Assembly (NCBI GenBank): GCA_963662865.1
Contig: OY759969.1
Span: forward strand, 2,418,001-2,482,000
Direction: 5' to 3'
From: JAJDYQ01 sp963662865
GTDB lineage: Bacteria; Pseudomonadota; Gammaproteobacteria; JAJDYQ01
Length of the DNA: 64,000 nt
Each line of letters starts with the position of its first letter. Position 1 is the first letter of the stretch. Position numbers and translations under genes: made by a program. The notes beneath the pieces are model-generated. The model saw only the letters and a list, made by a program, of their open reading frames with translations, was not told where the DNA came from and made no database searches. Positions 9,616 to 19,312 of this stretch are shown one piece after another.

Positions 9616-10203
9616 ATGACTGATACCATCAATGAGCAAATATCAAGTTTAGTGGATGGAGAGTTGCCTGATGAAGAGCGTGAGCTTCTGCAGCGCCGTT
9701 TAGCGAGAGATAGCGAATTGAAGGAGACGTGGCAGAGTTATCACTTGATTCGTGATGCCATGCGAGAAGATCTGCCTGGATTTATCAACATGAACGCAGA
9801 TGTGACTTATATCCAGTATCAGGAATCAGATGATCTGAATTCAGCCTCAAAACCCGGTGTATTATGGCGGGCTGCCCACCCGTTTGCCGGAATGGCAATT
9901 GCGGCTTCCGTTGCCATGCTTGCTGTAGCTGGTGTGCTGTATAATGGCGAGCAACTGGTAACTCCCTTGTCCTCACAAATCATGGTCGCATTTCAAACAA
10001 CCGAACAACAGCGAATTCGGGAGAATTTTGTTGCTATACCAAGAAATGGCTGGCAATCGGCTAAGCCGGCTGTTGTATCTCATCTAAATGGATATCTTGT
10101 GGATCACAGTCGTTACGCAGGATTTGGTTCAGCTTCGGGCCTCATCTCTTACAGTCGTGTAGCTGGTTATGACAAATCCGTGTCCGAGGAAAAATTACAG
10201 TAA
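9616..10203 (+). CDS. rseA: Anti-sigma-E factor RseA (MucA-like)
   Basis: Inner-membrane anti-sigma factor that sequesters RpoE and is cleaved by DegS/RseP under stress (family knowledge). 195 residues from ATG 9616, chosen because GAGAGC lies just upstream; the open frame starts 8 codons earlier. The N-terminal anti-sigma domain shows ISSLVDGELPDEERELLQRR and WQSYHLIRDAM. A single hydrophobic segment (AGMAIAASVAMLAVAGVLY, about residues 96-114) separates it from a periplasmic C-terminal half, where RseB should bind. The last 35 bases of the rseB frame before its start overlap this gene, but the proposed rseB start lies downstream. Confidence 0.9.
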   Translation: MTDTINEQISSLVDGELPDEERELLQRRLARDSELKETWQSYHLIRDAMREDLPGFINMNADVTYIQYQESDDLNSASKPGVLWRAAHPFAGMAIAASVAMLAVAGVLYNGEQLVTPLSSQIMVAFQTTEQQRIRENFVAIPRNGWQSAKPAVVSHLNGYLVDHSRYAGFGSASGLISYSRVAGYDKSVSEEKLQ

Positions 10204-10228
10204 CATGCTAGATATCTCGGAAGATAAT

Positions 10229-11221
10229 ATGTATGGCGCTGCAGGCGGATACTATCGAATGGTTGTAAAACGGTTACTCGAAACCGTCTTTTTTTCGGCG
10301 CTGCTGATGAGTTTGTCAGTTAACGCCAACGGCAATGATATGTGGCTGGTCAAGATGAATAAGGCCATCCGCTCAATGAATTATACCGGCACATACATCC
10401 ACATAAATCAAGGTCAAATCGAAACAATGCAAATTGTTCATGCTGTCGATGAAGCGGGCGAACGTGAGAGATTATTGTCGTTAAATGGAGAGGCCAGGGA
10501 GATACTGCGTGATGACAATCATGTAACCTGTATCCTGCCAGCGGATCGTTTTGTTGTGGTTGGTCAGCTTGAATCTGATTTCGGTTTGCCCGCCCTGGTT
10601 CCTGATAACATCCTTCAGCTTGGTGAAATTTATGATATTCAGTTAATCGGCAAGGATCGTATAGCAGGATATCCATCGGTCATATTATCCATACAACCAA
10701 AAGATAAGATGCGGTATGGTTATCGTATCTGGCTGGAAAAAGATCATGGTATGTTGCTGCGTTCTGACATTCTGGATGCCGAGGGACGCGTCATGGAACA
10801 GATGATGTTTACGCAGATCAGCTTTCAGTCACCGGTATCGGATGAAATGTTGCGGCCGACGGTCCCTCATAAAGACTTTGTGACTGTGGAGAGCTCAGAG
10901 CACGGCGTAGGCGTTACCAAAGATAAATCAGCATGGATTCTTAAGGGAATGCCAAAAGGATTTAAAGTCACTGGTCAGGCACGTAAGCGTATGCCAATGA
11001 ATAAGTTTGATGTTGAGCATATAGTGCTTTCCGATGGGTTGGCTACGATATCTGTTTACATTGAGAAATCACCTGGAGTAAATACTTTACAAGGGTCGTC
11101 CAGTATCGGTGGCATCAACGCCTATGGGCGGTCTGTTTATGATCATCAGGTCACAGTGATGGGCGAGGTTCCCAAAGAAACCGTTAAACAAATTGCTTAT
11201 TCCATAGCATACTCCAATTAA
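10229..11221 (+). CDS. rseB: Sigma-E regulatory periplasmic protein RseB (MucB)
   Basis: Periplasmic protein that protects RseA from DegS cleavage and senses lipids or lipopolysaccharide (family knowledge). A signal peptide is visible: VVKRLLETVFFSALLMSLS then VNANG. The mature part begins with the family pattern of short helices and MNYTGTYIH. 330 residues from ATG 10229, which has GGAAG 5 bases upstream; ATG 10259, giving a shorter n-region, is an alternative. The N-terminal LolA-like and the C-terminal domain are both present by length (MucB is about 316). It sits 25 bases after rseA. Confidence 0.9.
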   Translation: MYGAAGGYYRMVVKRLLETVFFSALLMSLSVNANGNDMWLVKMNKAIRSMNYTGTYIHINQGQIETMQIVHAVDEAGERERLLSLNGEAREILRDDNHVTCILPADRFVVVGQLESDFGLPALVPDNILQLGEIYDIQLIGKDRIAGYPSVILSIQPKDKMRYGYRIWLEKDHGMLLRSDILDAEGRVMEQMMFTQISFQSPVSDEMLRPTVPHKDFVTVESSEHGVGVTKDKSAWILKGMPKGFKVTGQARKRMPMNKFDVEHIVLSDGLATISVYIEKSPGVNTLQGSSSIGGINAYGRSVYDHQVTVMGEVPKETVKQIAYSIAYSN

Positions 11222-11248
11222 TTATCTGAATAAGTTGACATCTGTCTG

Positions 11249-11731
11249 GTGCTATCGCAAAACGCCATTATTATAAGCAGCATGGCTGATTATCTGGAGT
11301 TGAAGCCCGTTGAGTCAGGGTGCCATAGCTGTGGCGGGGCCGGCAGCGGAGAGTGTGGTGTGGCAAATCTCTCGGTACTATTCAGGCGCAAAGAAAAAGT
11401 TCTGCGATTTACCAACCCTGGTGGCTATCAGGTGAATGACTTGGTTGAAATTTTACTGAATGAAGCCATATTCGTGCGGAGCACCCTTATTCAGTACTTA
11501 TTACCACTAATCAGCATGGTGTTATTCGTCGCAATTTTTGATCTACTATATAGTCAGACTGGGCTGGATATACTGGCTGCTGTGACTGGCTTATATTCAG
11601 GTGTGTGGCTGGCGGCTTATTTAATCAAACGCATTCAGAGGCAGTTTTCCGCAAGGGATTTATGTATTCGTAATCTTAGTCGCTCTTCAATAATTGATAG
11701 TATGCAGCCCATAAAGGTAATTCAGATATGA
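11249..11731 (+). CDS. rseC: RseC/MucC-type positive regulator of sigma-E
   Basis: Small inner-membrane protein of the SoxR-reducer/RseC family. 160 residues. The cysteine pattern CHSCGGAGSGECG near residues 25-37 is the family hallmark and may bind a metal or Fe-S cluster. Two hydrophobic helices follow (LIQYLLPLISMVLFVAIF and ILAAVTGLYSGVWLAAYLI). The start is GTG 11249 with no clear Shine-Dalgarno sequence, and the N-terminus is shorter and less conserved than in relatives. Its TGA overlaps the degP ATG by four bases. Confidence 0.85.
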   Translation: MLSQNAIIISSMADYLELKPVESGCHSCGGAGSGECGVANLSVLFRRKEKVLRFTNPGGYQVNDLVEILLNEAIFVRSTLIQYLLPLISMVLFVAIFDLLYSQTGLDILAAVTGLYSGVWLAAYLIKRIQRQFSARDLCIRNLSRSSIIDSMQPIKVIQI

Positions 11732-13149
11732 CAAAAAATCTTTCTTTGAAACTGGTATTTGCGGGTCTTTTATTGTTGTTTCCGACACAGATTATCGCCA
11801 GTTTTCCGGATTTTACCGTATTGGTTGAAAAGTACAGTCCAGCGGTGGTGAACATTAGTACGACTCAAAAAATAGAATCGAATACGCAATCAAGATTCCA
11901 AGTTCCAAGGCTTCCGGAGGATCACCAGTTTGGTGAATTGCTTCGTAAGTTTTTTGAGCAGCGCCCGGATTTTGGGGGGCCGAATAGCTTCGATACCCAG
12001 TCTATGGGGTCGGGTTTTATTGTATCGGAAGATGGCTATGTACTGACAAATGCACACGTCATTGAGGGGGCCGATGAGATTATCGTTAAGTTGCATGACC
12101 GGCGGGAATTGAGCGCTCAAATCATAGGTACGGATGAGCAGACCGATATCGCATTATTGAAAGTTGAGGCTGACAATTTACCTACAGTCAAAATGGGTTC
12201 AAGCAAAGATTTGAGAGTCGGGGCATGGGTGATGGCTATTGGCAATCCTTTTGGTTTCGACCACACGGTTACAGCCGGTATCGTCAGTGCCAAAGGACGA
12301 AGTTTTCATAATGAAAATTATGTGCCTTTTATCCAGACTGACGTGGCCATTAATCCCGGAAACTCGGGAGGTCCGTTGTTTAATGTCCGCGGTGAGGTGG
12401 TCGGGGTGAATTCCCGGATCAGCAGCGGACCGGGTCGTCGTAGTTACATGGGTCTATCCTTTGCGATTCCTGCCGAGGTTGCCAAGGATGTTATGTTGCA
12501 GTTGAAGGACAAAGGGCATGTTTCCAGAGGTTGGCTGGGAGTTATGATTCAGGATGTGACTCCGGAGCTGGCGCAGTCCTTCGGACTTGAAAAGCCACTT
12601 GGAGCCCTGGTTGCCCGGGTGCTCGAAGGTAGTCCAGCTGAATCTGGAAAAGTTCAGGTCGGAGATATTATTATGAAGCTTGACAGTACGATGATTAGTA
12701 CATCCTCTGAGCTTCCTCCGCTCGTGGGTCGTCTTCAAGCAGGGCAGACGGTGACTCTGGAGGTTATGCGACAGGGCAACACAGAAAAGCTGATCATTAG
12801 AATAGGTGAGTTACCCGACCAGCCACTAGCCGGAGTAGTAACGCCTGCACCGCAGAAAAAGATCGTTACCTCCGAACGTCTGGGCCTGGATCTTGAAAAT
12901 CTAACTGAAGAGATGAAAGCTGAAACCGGTGCAAAATACGGGGTAATGGTTACCGGCGTGTATGAAGGACCGGCGGAAGATATGGGGCTGCGTGAAGGTG
13001 ACATCATACAGGTTATTGATAATAAAAAAGTTACCAGAGTGGAAGAGTTGAAGCGCATAGTGGCCTCTCTGCAGGCGAGAGAAAGTGTCGCGATACTGGT
13101 CTATCGTGAGACGGGCCCTGTTTTTTTGGCTATGCGTATCCCGGATTAG
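11728..13149 (+). CDS. degP: Periplasmic serine endoprotease DegP/MucD
   Basis: HtrA-type protease and chaperone for misfolded envelope proteins. 473 residues. An N-terminal signal peptide (LKLVFAGLLLLFPTQIIAS) is followed by the trypsin-like domain with triad His110 (TNAHVIEG), Asp140 (TDIALL) and Ser213 (GNSGGPLF). Two PDZ domains follow, roughly residues 265-355 and 375-465. It is last in the rpoE operon, a typical MucD arrangement, and starts inside the rseC stop (ATGA). A strong palindrome lies 19 bases downstream and may end the operon. Confidence 0.96.
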   Translation: MTKNLSLKLVFAGLLLLFPTQIIASFPDFTVLVEKYSPAVVNISTTQKIESNTQSRFQVPRLPEDHQFGELLRKFFEQRPDFGGPNSFDTQSMGSGFIVSEDGYVLTNAHVIEGADEIIVKLHDRRELSAQIIGTDEQTDIALLKVEADNLPTVKMGSSKDLRVGAWVMAIGNPFGFDHTVTAGIVSAKGRSFHNENYVPFIQTDVAINPGNSGGPLFNVRGEVVGVNSRISSGPGRRSYMGLSFAIPAEVAKDVMLQLKDKGHVSRGWLGVMIQDVTPELAQSFGLEKPLGALVARVLEGSPAESGKVQVGDIIMKLDSTMISTSSELPPLVGRLQAGQTVTLEVMRQGNTEKLIIRIGELPDQPLAGVVTPAPQKKIVTSERLGLDLENLTEEMKAETGAKYGVMVTGVYEGPAEDMGLREGDIIQVIDNKKVTRVEELKRIVASLQARESVAILVYRETGPVFLAMRIPD

Positions 13150-13168
13150 GTCCAAGCGCCGGATAAAT

Positions 13169-13199
13169 TAAGGAAACTCTGAATATCAGAGTTTCCTTA
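13169..13199. repeat. Perfect 14-bp palindrome after degP, shared motif GGAAACTCTGA
   Basis: TAAGGAAACTCTGA, a three-base loop ATA, then its exact reverse complement. It has no T tract, so it is only a possible terminator between degP and lepA. The core GGAAACTCTGA...TCAGAG(T/C)TTCC recurs at 59436-59462 in another intergenic gap, which points to a dispersed intergenic repeat family in this genome. Confidence 0.6.
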
Positions 13200-13279
13200 G
13201 TCCGATTATAGTAACTCGCCTGTCTGAGTCCTTCAGTTCACGATAAAATGCCAGGTTTTTCAGGCTGGTATTCCCTTAC

Positions 13280-15067
13280 ATGAACCACATACGAAATTTC
13301 TCCATCATCGCTCATATTGATCATGGCAAATCGACATTGGCAGATCGTTTTATACAAATATGTGGCGGCTTGAGTGAGCGTGAGATGAAAGCTCAGGTAC
13401 TCGATTCGATGGATATCGAACGTGAACGTGGAATTACCATCAAGGCGCAAAGCGTATCACTTAACTATACATCTGGAGATGGGAAAATCTATCAGCTCAA
13501 CCTGATTGATACTCCCGGGCATGTTGATTTCGCTTACGAAGTATCCCGCTCTCTGGCTGCCTGTGAAGGAGCATTGCTGATCGTTGATGCTGCACAGGGC
13601 GTAGAAGCGCAGAGTGTAGCTAATTGCTATACGGCGATAGAACTCGGACTGGAAGTTGTAACGGTACTGAACAAGATTGATTTACCGGCTGCCGAGCCGG
13701 ACCGCGTTGCTCAGGAAATTGAAGATATTATTGGCATTGATGCCACTGATGCCCTGGCAGTAAGTGCAAAGACAGGTGCAGGTATTGAAGATCTGCTTGA
13801 GCAGATCGTAAAACTGATTCCGCCACCATCTGGAAATCCCGAAGCCATCCCAAGGGCGCTTATCATAGATTCCTGGTTCGATAATTATGTCGGAGTTATC
13901 TCATTAATTAAAATGGTTGATGGCCGCCTGGAGAGAGGTCAGAAAATCAAGGTTATGTCCACGGATAGTGAATACAGCATCGACGAACTCGGTGTTTTTA
14001 CTCCGAAGCGAACGCCTCACAAAACTCTGGAAACAGGTGAAGTAGGGTATGTAATTGCTGGTGTGAGAGATATTCATGGCGCTCCGGTTGGTGATACCCT
14101 AACTTTGGTCGGGGCAGATGTCAAAGTGTTACCTGGATTTAAGCATGCACAACCGAAGGTGTTTGCAGGGCTGTTTCCTTTAAGTTCCGATGATTTTGAG
14201 CCGTTTCGAAATGCACTGAATAAATTGAGTCTGAATGATGCTGCGTTGCATTTTGAGCCTGAAAACTCACAGGCATTGGGATTTGGTTTTCGATGTGGTC
14301 TTCTAGGTATGCTGCACATGGAAATTGTACAGGAACGTCTGGAACGTGAGTACAATCTTGATCTTATCAGCAGTGCGCCCACGGTAATTTACGAGGTACT
14401 GGGTGTGGATGGTCAGATTTTCACCATTGACAACCCTGCTGATTTGCCAACATCAAACAAGATCAAAGAAATCAGAGAGCCCATTATTAAGGCTAGTATT
14501 CTGGTTCCATCTGACTACGTTGGACCAATAATTAACCTCTGTATAGAAAAACGCGGGGTGCAAAAAAGTTTGCAGTACATGGGTAATCAGGTATCAATAG
14601 AATATGAGCTCCCTATGTCTGAAGTGGTACTGGATTTTTATGACCAGCTTAAATCAGTAAGCCGTGGTTATGCGTCTTTTGATTATCATTTTATTAAATA
14701 TCAGGCCGCTCCCATGGTAAAGGTTGATATTCTGATTAATGGTGATAAGATTGATGCCCTGTCAATCATTGTGCATCGTGGCTTGAGTGACCGCCGTGGT
14801 CGTGAATTAACGGACAAGATGAAAGAGTTAATACCTCGGCAGATGTTTGAGGTCGCAATTCAGGCTGCGGTCGGATCAAAGGTAATTGCGCGCTCCACTG
14901 TAAAGGCGTTACGAAAAAACGTAACAGCCAAGTGCTACGGTGGTGATATTACACGTAAGCGTAAGTTGCTGGAAAAGCAGAAAGAGGGTAAAAAGCGTAT
15001 GAAACAGATAGGTAGCGTGGAAATACCTCAAGACGCCTTCATGGCGATGCTCAAAATAGATAATTGA
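13280..15067 (+). CDS. lepA: Elongation factor 4 (LepA, back-translocating GTPase)
   Basis: Ribosome-binding translational GTPase. 595 residues, the usual length. G-motifs are visible: [13 protein letters not shown] (G1, about residues 10-22), [11 protein letters not shown] (G2), [12 protein letters not shown] (G3), [10 protein letters not shown] (G4) and SAKTG (G5). The LepA-specific C-terminal domain ends with [20 protein letters not shown], followed by a short tail. It starts at ATG 13280 and is followed after 18 bases by lepB, the classical lepA-lepB operon. Confidence 0.98.
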   Translation: MNHIRNFSIIAHIDHGKSTLADRFIQICGGLSEREMKAQVLDSMDIERERGITIKAQSVSLNYTSGDGKIYQLNLIDTPGHVDFAYEVSRSLAACEGALLIVDAAQGVEAQSVANCYTAIELGLEVVTVLNKIDLPAAEPDRVAQEIEDIIGIDATDALAVSAKTGAGIEDLLEQIVKLIPPPSGNPEAIPRALIIDSWFDNYVGVISLIKMVDGRLERGQKIKVMSTDSEYSIDELGVFTPKRTPHKTLETGEVGYVIAGVRDIHGAPVGDTLTLVGADVKVLPGFKHAQPKVFAGLFPLSSDDFEPFRNALNKLSLNDAALHFEPENSQALGFGFRCGLLGMLHMEIVQERLEREYNLDLISSAPTVIYEVLGVDGQIFTIDNPADLPTSNKIKEIREPIIKASILVPSDYVGPIINLCIEKRGVQKSLQYMGNQVSIEYELPMSEVVLDFYDQLKSVSRGYASFDYHFIKYQAAPMVKVDILINGDKIDALSIIVHRGLSDRRGRELTDKMKELIPRQMFEVAIQAAVGSKVIARSTVKALRKNVTAKCYGGDITRKRKLLEKQKEGKKRMKQIGSVEIPQDAFMAMLKIDN

Positions 15068-15085
15068 ATTTCCGAAGGATGTCGT

Positions 15086-15889
15086 ATGCATTTTGATTTT
15101 GCCGCACTTTTAGTTATTGCTGCTTTTATTACCGGAATTGTCTGGTTAGTGGATGCCATATTTTATAAAAAGGCCAGAGACCTGAAAAATACGGACAAGT
15201 CGGAAATCGATGCCGGCTACCTCAAGGAATCTGTGATTACCGAGCATGCTCGATCTTTGTTTCCCGTCATCCTGCTGGTACTCATTCTACGGTCATTTAT
15301 ATATGAACCATTCAGAATACCCTCTGGTTCCATGATGCCAACATTGCTCGTAGGGGATTTTATCCTTGTAAACAAGTTTGCATATGGTCTTCATATCCCG
15401 GTTATAGAATGGGAAATTCTTGATTTAGGTAAACCTGATCGGGGAGATGTGGCTGTGTTTCGTTTTCCAAAGAACCCATCGCTTGACTACATTAAGCGGG
15501 TAATTGGCTTGCCGGGCGATGAGGTTGCTTACATTAATAAAACGCTGGCGATTAACGGGAAGAAAATTGACAAAGTTTCCGGGGGTAGCTATGGCGGTGA
15601 AGATCATGAATTGATGCGTCCACCAATCAGTGTCTACAGGGAAGCTGTCGGAAATCACTGGTTTGATACTCTAGAGCAAAATCATAAGCCCGGCTTAGAG
15701 GGTGTAACCTTTGTCCCGGATGGACATTATTTTGTGATGGGTGATAATCGTGACAATAGTAATGACAGTCGTTATTGGGGATTTGTCCCGACTGACAATC
15801 TGGTAGGGCGAGCTGATCGTATATGGATGAGCTGGGACAGCGAGGATTTCAGAATTAGAAGCGAAAGGATAGGTCGTAAGATTGATTAA
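15086..15889 (+). CDS. lepB: Signal peptidase I
   Basis: Inner-membrane serine/lysine peptidase that removes Sec and Tat signal peptides. 267 residues. There is an N-terminal helix (FAALLVIAAFITGIVWLVD), a cytoplasmic loop, then a second helix (SLFPVILLVLILRSFIYEP). The catalytic serine is Ser82 in PSGSMMPTLLVGD and the catalytic lysine Lys137 in DYIKRVIGLPGDEV. The C-terminal box GDNRDNSNDSRYWGFVP is complete. ATG 15086 is preceded by GAAGGA. It is the second gene of the lepA-lepB-DUF4845-rnc-era-recO-pdxJ run. Confidence 0.97.
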   Translation: MHFDFAALLVIAAFITGIVWLVDAIFYKKARDLKNTDKSEIDAGYLKESVITEHARSLFPVILLVLILRSFIYEPFRIPSGSMMPTLLVGDFILVNKFAYGLHIPVIEWEILDLGKPDRGDVAVFRFPKNPSLDYIKRVIGLPGDEVAYINKTLAINGKKIDKVSGGSYGGEDHELMRPPISVYREAVGNHWFDTLEQNHKPGLEGVTFVPDGHYFVMGDNRDNSNDSRYWGFVPTDNLVGRADRIWMSWDSEDFRIRSERIGRKID

Positions 15890-15908
15890 ATAAATCTGGA
15901 GAATAGAA

Positions 15909-16286
15909 ATGGTAATAAAAGATAACCAAAAAGGTATAACATTTCCGGGCTTGTTGATTGTATTAAGCCTTATTGGATTTTTCGCATTGATAATTCTTAA
16001 GGTAACACCGTTATATCTGGAGAATTCAACAATAAACTCTGCTCTCGATAGTCTTGTTGAAGAAGCCGGAATTGGTAAAAAGGGCAAGAGAGCGATGCGT
16101 AATAAGCTTGACAGCAACTTTTATATCAATAATGTGAAAAGCATAACAGGCAAGGATATTAAATTCGAGAAGTCAAAAGAGAAGAAAATCTGGATCGTAT
16201 CAGCCGAATATGAAGCACGGTCCATGCTGTTTAAAAATATTGGCGTCTTTATTGAATTTAAGAAGACAGTGGAAATTCCGCGCTGA
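15909..16286 (+). CDS. DUF4845 family membrane protein
   Basis: Function unknown. 125 residues with a short positively charged N-terminus and one hydrophobic segment (GLLIVLSLIGFFALIILKV, about residues 15-33), then a soluble lysine-rich domain. The N-terminus (QKGITFPGLLIVLS) resembles a type IV pilin signal, but there is no evidence of processing. Its place between lepB and rnc is conserved in gammaproteobacteria and supports the DUF4845 assignment. The local sequence is noticeably A/T-rich. The start ATG 15909 has GGAGAA 8 bases upstream. Confidence 0.8.
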   Translation: MVIKDNQKGITFPGLLIVLSLIGFFALIILKVTPLYLENSTINSALDSLVEEAGIGKKGKRAMRNKLDSNFYINNVKSITGKDIKFEKSKEKKIWIVSAEYEARSMLFKNIGVFIEFKKTVEIPR

Positions 16287-16294
16287 TTAAAACT

Positions 16295-16969
16295 TTGCCG
16301 GCACATCTAGAAAAATTTCAGGCTACGCTCCGATACGAGTTCCGTAACCGTCAGCATCTGCGGCGGGCACTCCGTCATCGTAGCGTCGGTGGCAATAATA
16401 ATGAGAGGCTGGAGTTTTTGGGCGACTCCATTCTCAACTTCTGTATCACGGAAAAATTATTTGAAATGCAGCCGACTGCGTCCGAAGGTGAGTTGAGCCG
16501 CATTCGTGCCAGTCTGGTAAATAGCGAATCACTAGCCGCTATCGCGGAACGGTTACAACTCGGTAATTACATTGAACTCGGTCAGGGGGAACGACATAAT
16601 GGAGGTGAACAGCGGAAATCCATCCTCTCGGATGCTATGGAAGCCGTATTTGGTGCTGCTCTGCGGGATGGCGGTCTTGAAGCCTGTAGAAGGTTGATTC
16701 TTGAACTGTATCGACCATTACTTTTGAATCTACCCAGTGCAGAGGAGCTTAAAGATCCGAAAACCAGATTGCAGGAATTTTTGCAGGGTCGGGGTAAAAA
16801 ATTACCACAGTATGAAGTAGTTGCGGAAACCGGTATGGATCATCAAAAAAAATTTGAAGTTATCTGCCTTGTGGAAGGTGCTGCTCCTGCTTCAGCAATC
16901 GGCAGCAGTCGTCGAAAAGCCGAGCAGCTTGCCGCTCAAAAGATGTTTAAAATTCTGATAAATGACTGA
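16295..16969 (+). CDS. rnc: Ribonuclease III
   Basis: Double-strand-specific endoribonuclease for rRNA and mRNA processing. 224 residues. The catalytic signature NERLEFLGDSILNF is at about residues 31-44. The second set of acidic residues is in ILSDAMEAVFGAAL. The C-terminal double-stranded RNA-binding domain starts near DPKTRLQEFLQGRG and ends with SSRRKAEQLAAQKM. The start appears to be TTG at 16295, a rare codon that often limits expression; no ATG in frame precedes the conserved region. Its last 8 bases overlap era. Confidence 0.95.
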   Translation: MPAHLEKFQATLRYEFRNRQHLRRALRHRSVGGNNNERLEFLGDSILNFCITEKLFEMQPTASEGELSRIRASLVNSESLAAIAERLQLGNYIELGQGERHNGGEQRKSILSDAMEAVFGAALRDGGLEACRRLILELYRPLLLNLPSAEELKDPKTRLQEFLQGRGKKLPQYEVVAETGMDHQKKFEVICLVEGAAPASAIGSSRRKAEQLAAQKMFKILIND

Positions 16970-17858
16970 CCATAATTTCACTACGGTCATCGCGGTTATC
17001 GGGCGTCCTAACGCAGGCAAATCAACGATAATCAATTCATTGCTGGGTCAAAAAATTGTCGCCACGTCGTGTCGGCCGCAAACCACACGTCACCGAATAC
17101 ATGCTATTTATACGAAAGATAATTATCAGTTTATTTTTGCTGACACTCCCGGTATTAATCAAAGAAGCCACACCGCCTTTTTACGGAAGCTGAATAAGGC
17201 CGCGTGCGCTGTTCTGTTAGATTCTGATCTGATTTTGTTCATGCTCGATGGACTGACCTGGGATGCCACGGAAGATACTATCCTGAGATATATGTCCGGA
17301 GGAAATATCCCCTGTCTTGCGATTCTGAACAAGATTGATCAATATAGACAGAACAGGTTTCATGCCTTGGAGTTTATGCAGGATATTGGGCAGAAATATG
17401 GCTTTAAGGAAATCATTCCTTTATCAGGCCGCAAGCCGAGTGATGTGAATTATCTGGAAAAAATATTGCGTAAGTATGCGGTCAGAAGGGAATTCATGTT
17501 TCCCAGAGAACAGGTTACTGACCAATGTATGCGTTTTTACGTTTCTGAGTTGATCAGAGAGCAGATATTCAGAAGATTCGATCAGGAAGTCCCATATTCC
17601 GCGGCGGTTGTCATAGATGATTATGAAGAATTACCGGGAGAAACGCGGATTAAAGCGACTATTCATGTTGAACAAAAGTCGCATAAGCGCATCGTTATCG
17701 GATCACGAGGTTATGGAATAAAAGAGATTGGGAAAAAAGTGCGGGAAATACTGCGAAAAGAAACGGGAGCACACGTCGATATTCGACTATGGGTCAAGGT
17801 GAGCCAATCCTGGTCAACCAATCCAAAATTATTGCGAGAATTTGGATACGATTCCTGA
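16962..17858 (+). CDS. era: GTPase Era
   Basis: GTPase that binds 16S rRNA near its 3' end during 30S assembly. 298 residues. G1 is GRPNAGKSTIINSLLGQ, G3 is FADTPGI and G4 is LNKIDQY. The C-terminal KH domain holds the GSRGYGIKEIGKKVREIL element. The start overlaps the rnc stop by 8 bases, giving translational coupling of RNase III and Era as in E. coli. The stop shares one base with the recO start (TGATG). Confidence 0.96.
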   Translation: MTDHNFTTVIAVIGRPNAGKSTIINSLLGQKIVATSCRPQTTRHRIHAIYTKDNYQFIFADTPGINQRSHTAFLRKLNKAACAVLLDSDLILFMLDGLTWDATEDTILRYMSGGNIPCLAILNKIDQYRQNRFHALEFMQDIGQKYGFKEIIPLSGRKPSDVNYLEKILRKYAVRREFMFPREQVTDQCMRFYVSELIREQIFRRFDQEVPYSAAVVIDDYEELPGETRIKATIHVEQKSHKRIVIGSRGYGIKEIGKKVREILRKETGAHVDIRLWVKVSQSWSTNPKLLREFGYDS

Positions 17859-18562
17859 TGAGTCAGCATCAGCTTGGATCAGACGGGTTTGTTTTGCATC
17901 GGCGAAACTACGGCGAGACGAGTAAGATACTTTCTTTTCTTACGCAGGGGCATGGACGTGTTGATATGCTGTGTAAGGGTTGTCGCAGCTCCGGTAAAAA
18001 AAACCGCATCCTTGAACCATTTCGTCGTTACAGCCTGCACTGGTCCGGGCGTTCCGGATTAAAAATTCTTCGACAACATGATGAAGTGGCAGCATATTCA
18101 CTATCTTCCGAGCAGGAGCGTTTATATTGTGGCTTATATCTTAATGAGTTATTGCACTCCATTATCCGAATGAATGAGGTTGAGCCACGTTTGTTTATTT
18201 TATACGATGCTACTCTTGCTGAATTGGTGCATTGCGATAAAGAGAATATTGCTCCCTTATTAAGGCTATTTGAATTGAGCTTGATCAGGTTGATGGGATA
18301 TGGTGTGGATCTTGATGTGGAAAGTGATGGAGAAACACCTATTGATGAGAATGTGTCTTATGCTTTTGCAGTCGAGCAGGGTTTTTCCCGATCCCACGCC
18401 GGGGAAAATATACTGGTACATGGTGATACATTGGTTGCCCTGTCATTGGGTAAATTTAGCAGCAAACGTCAGTTAAAAGAAGCAAAACGGTTCACCAGAT
18501 TTTTAATCAATTATTATTTACCGACGAATTTTTCGATACAATCACGCAAACTATTTAGCTGA
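17858..18562 (+). CDS. recO: DNA repair protein RecO
   Basis: RecF-pathway mediator that helps load RecA on SSB-coated single strands. 234 residues. The N-terminal OB-fold begins with GFVLHRRNYGETSKILSFL and contains GHGRVDMLCKGCRS. The rest is helical and lacks the C4 zinc motif, as in E. coli. The start ATG 17858 is chosen from the TGATG overlap with era; an open frame running 23 codons further upstream is inside era and is discarded. Confidence 0.93.
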   Translation: MSQHQLGSDGFVLHRRNYGETSKILSFLTQGHGRVDMLCKGCRSSGKKNRILEPFRRYSLHWSGRSGLKILRQHDEVAAYSLSSEQERLYCGLYLNELLHSIIRMNEVEPRLFILYDATLAELVHCDKENIAPLLRLFELSLIRLMGYGVDLDVESDGETPIDENVSYAFAVEQGFSRSHAGENILVHGDTLVALSLGKFSSKRQLKEAKRFTRFLINYYLPTNFSIQSRKLFS

Positions 18563-18568
18563 CCGGAT

Positions 18569-19312
18569 ATGTCTGACCAGAATTTTTCTGATATCGTTTT
18601 AGGTGTCAACATTGATCACGTCGCCAGTCTGCGGCAATCGAGATTAACGCACTATCCCAGTCCTGTTCACGCCGCCTGCGTCGCTGAGATGGCCGGTGCG
18701 GACGTTATAACATTTCACTTGCGTGAAGACCGCCGCCATATCCAGGACCGAGATGTGACGCTGTTAAAAAAAACCGTTGGTTGTCGGACGAATCTGGAAA
18801 TGGCCGTTACAGATGAAATTCTGAATATTGTAATTCAGACAAAACCTGATGATTGTTGTCTGGTACCTGAAAAAAGACAGGAATTGACAACCGAAGGCGG
18901 ACTCAATGTGATGGCGCAGTTGGATAAAATCAGAGAGGTCACATCGCGTTTAACGGAGGAGAAAATAAGAGTTTCCCTATTTATTGACCCTGAATTTGAT
19001 CAAATTGACGCTGCAGTAAAATGCGGTGCGTCGGCAATTGAATTACACACAGGTTCTTATGCGCAGCTAAGAGGAAAGCTCCGGGAAGAGGAATTACAGC
19101 GCCTTGGGGAAGCAGCAGATTATGCGAATAATCAAGGGCTTATTGTCAACGCAGGTCATGGACTTGACTATTCTAATGTGGCCGCATTAGCTGCGATACC
19201 GCAGATAAAAGAACTTAATATCGGGCATTCCATTATGGCAAGGGCGATGTTTACAGGTCTTGATAGCGCGGTTCGAGAAATGCTCAAGTTAATGAAGGAC
19301 GCCAGGAAATAG
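18569..19312 (+). CDS. pdxJ: Pyridoxine 5'-phosphate synthase
   Basis: Condenses 1-deoxy-xylulose 5-phosphate with 3-amino-2-oxopropyl phosphate to pyridoxine 5'-phosphate, in de novo vitamin B6 synthesis. 247 residues in a TIM barrel. Signature segments are [14 protein letters not shown] near the N-terminus, [35 protein letters not shown], and [11 protein letters not shown] as [18 protein letters not shown]. It lies six bases after recO, as in many enteric and related genomes. The stop TAG directly abuts the cysM ATG. Confidence 0.97.
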   Translation: MSDQNFSDIVLGVNIDHVASLRQSRLTHYPSPVHAACVAEMAGADVITFHLREDRRHIQDRDVTLLKKTVGCRTNLEMAVTDEILNIVIQTKPDDCCLVPEKRQELTTEGGLNVMAQLDKIREVTSRLTEEKIRVSLFIDPEFDQIDAAVKCGASAIELHTGSYAQLRGKLREEELQRLGEAADYANNQGLIVNAGHGLDYSNVAALAAIPQIKELNIGHSIMARAMFTGLDSAVREMLKLMKDARK

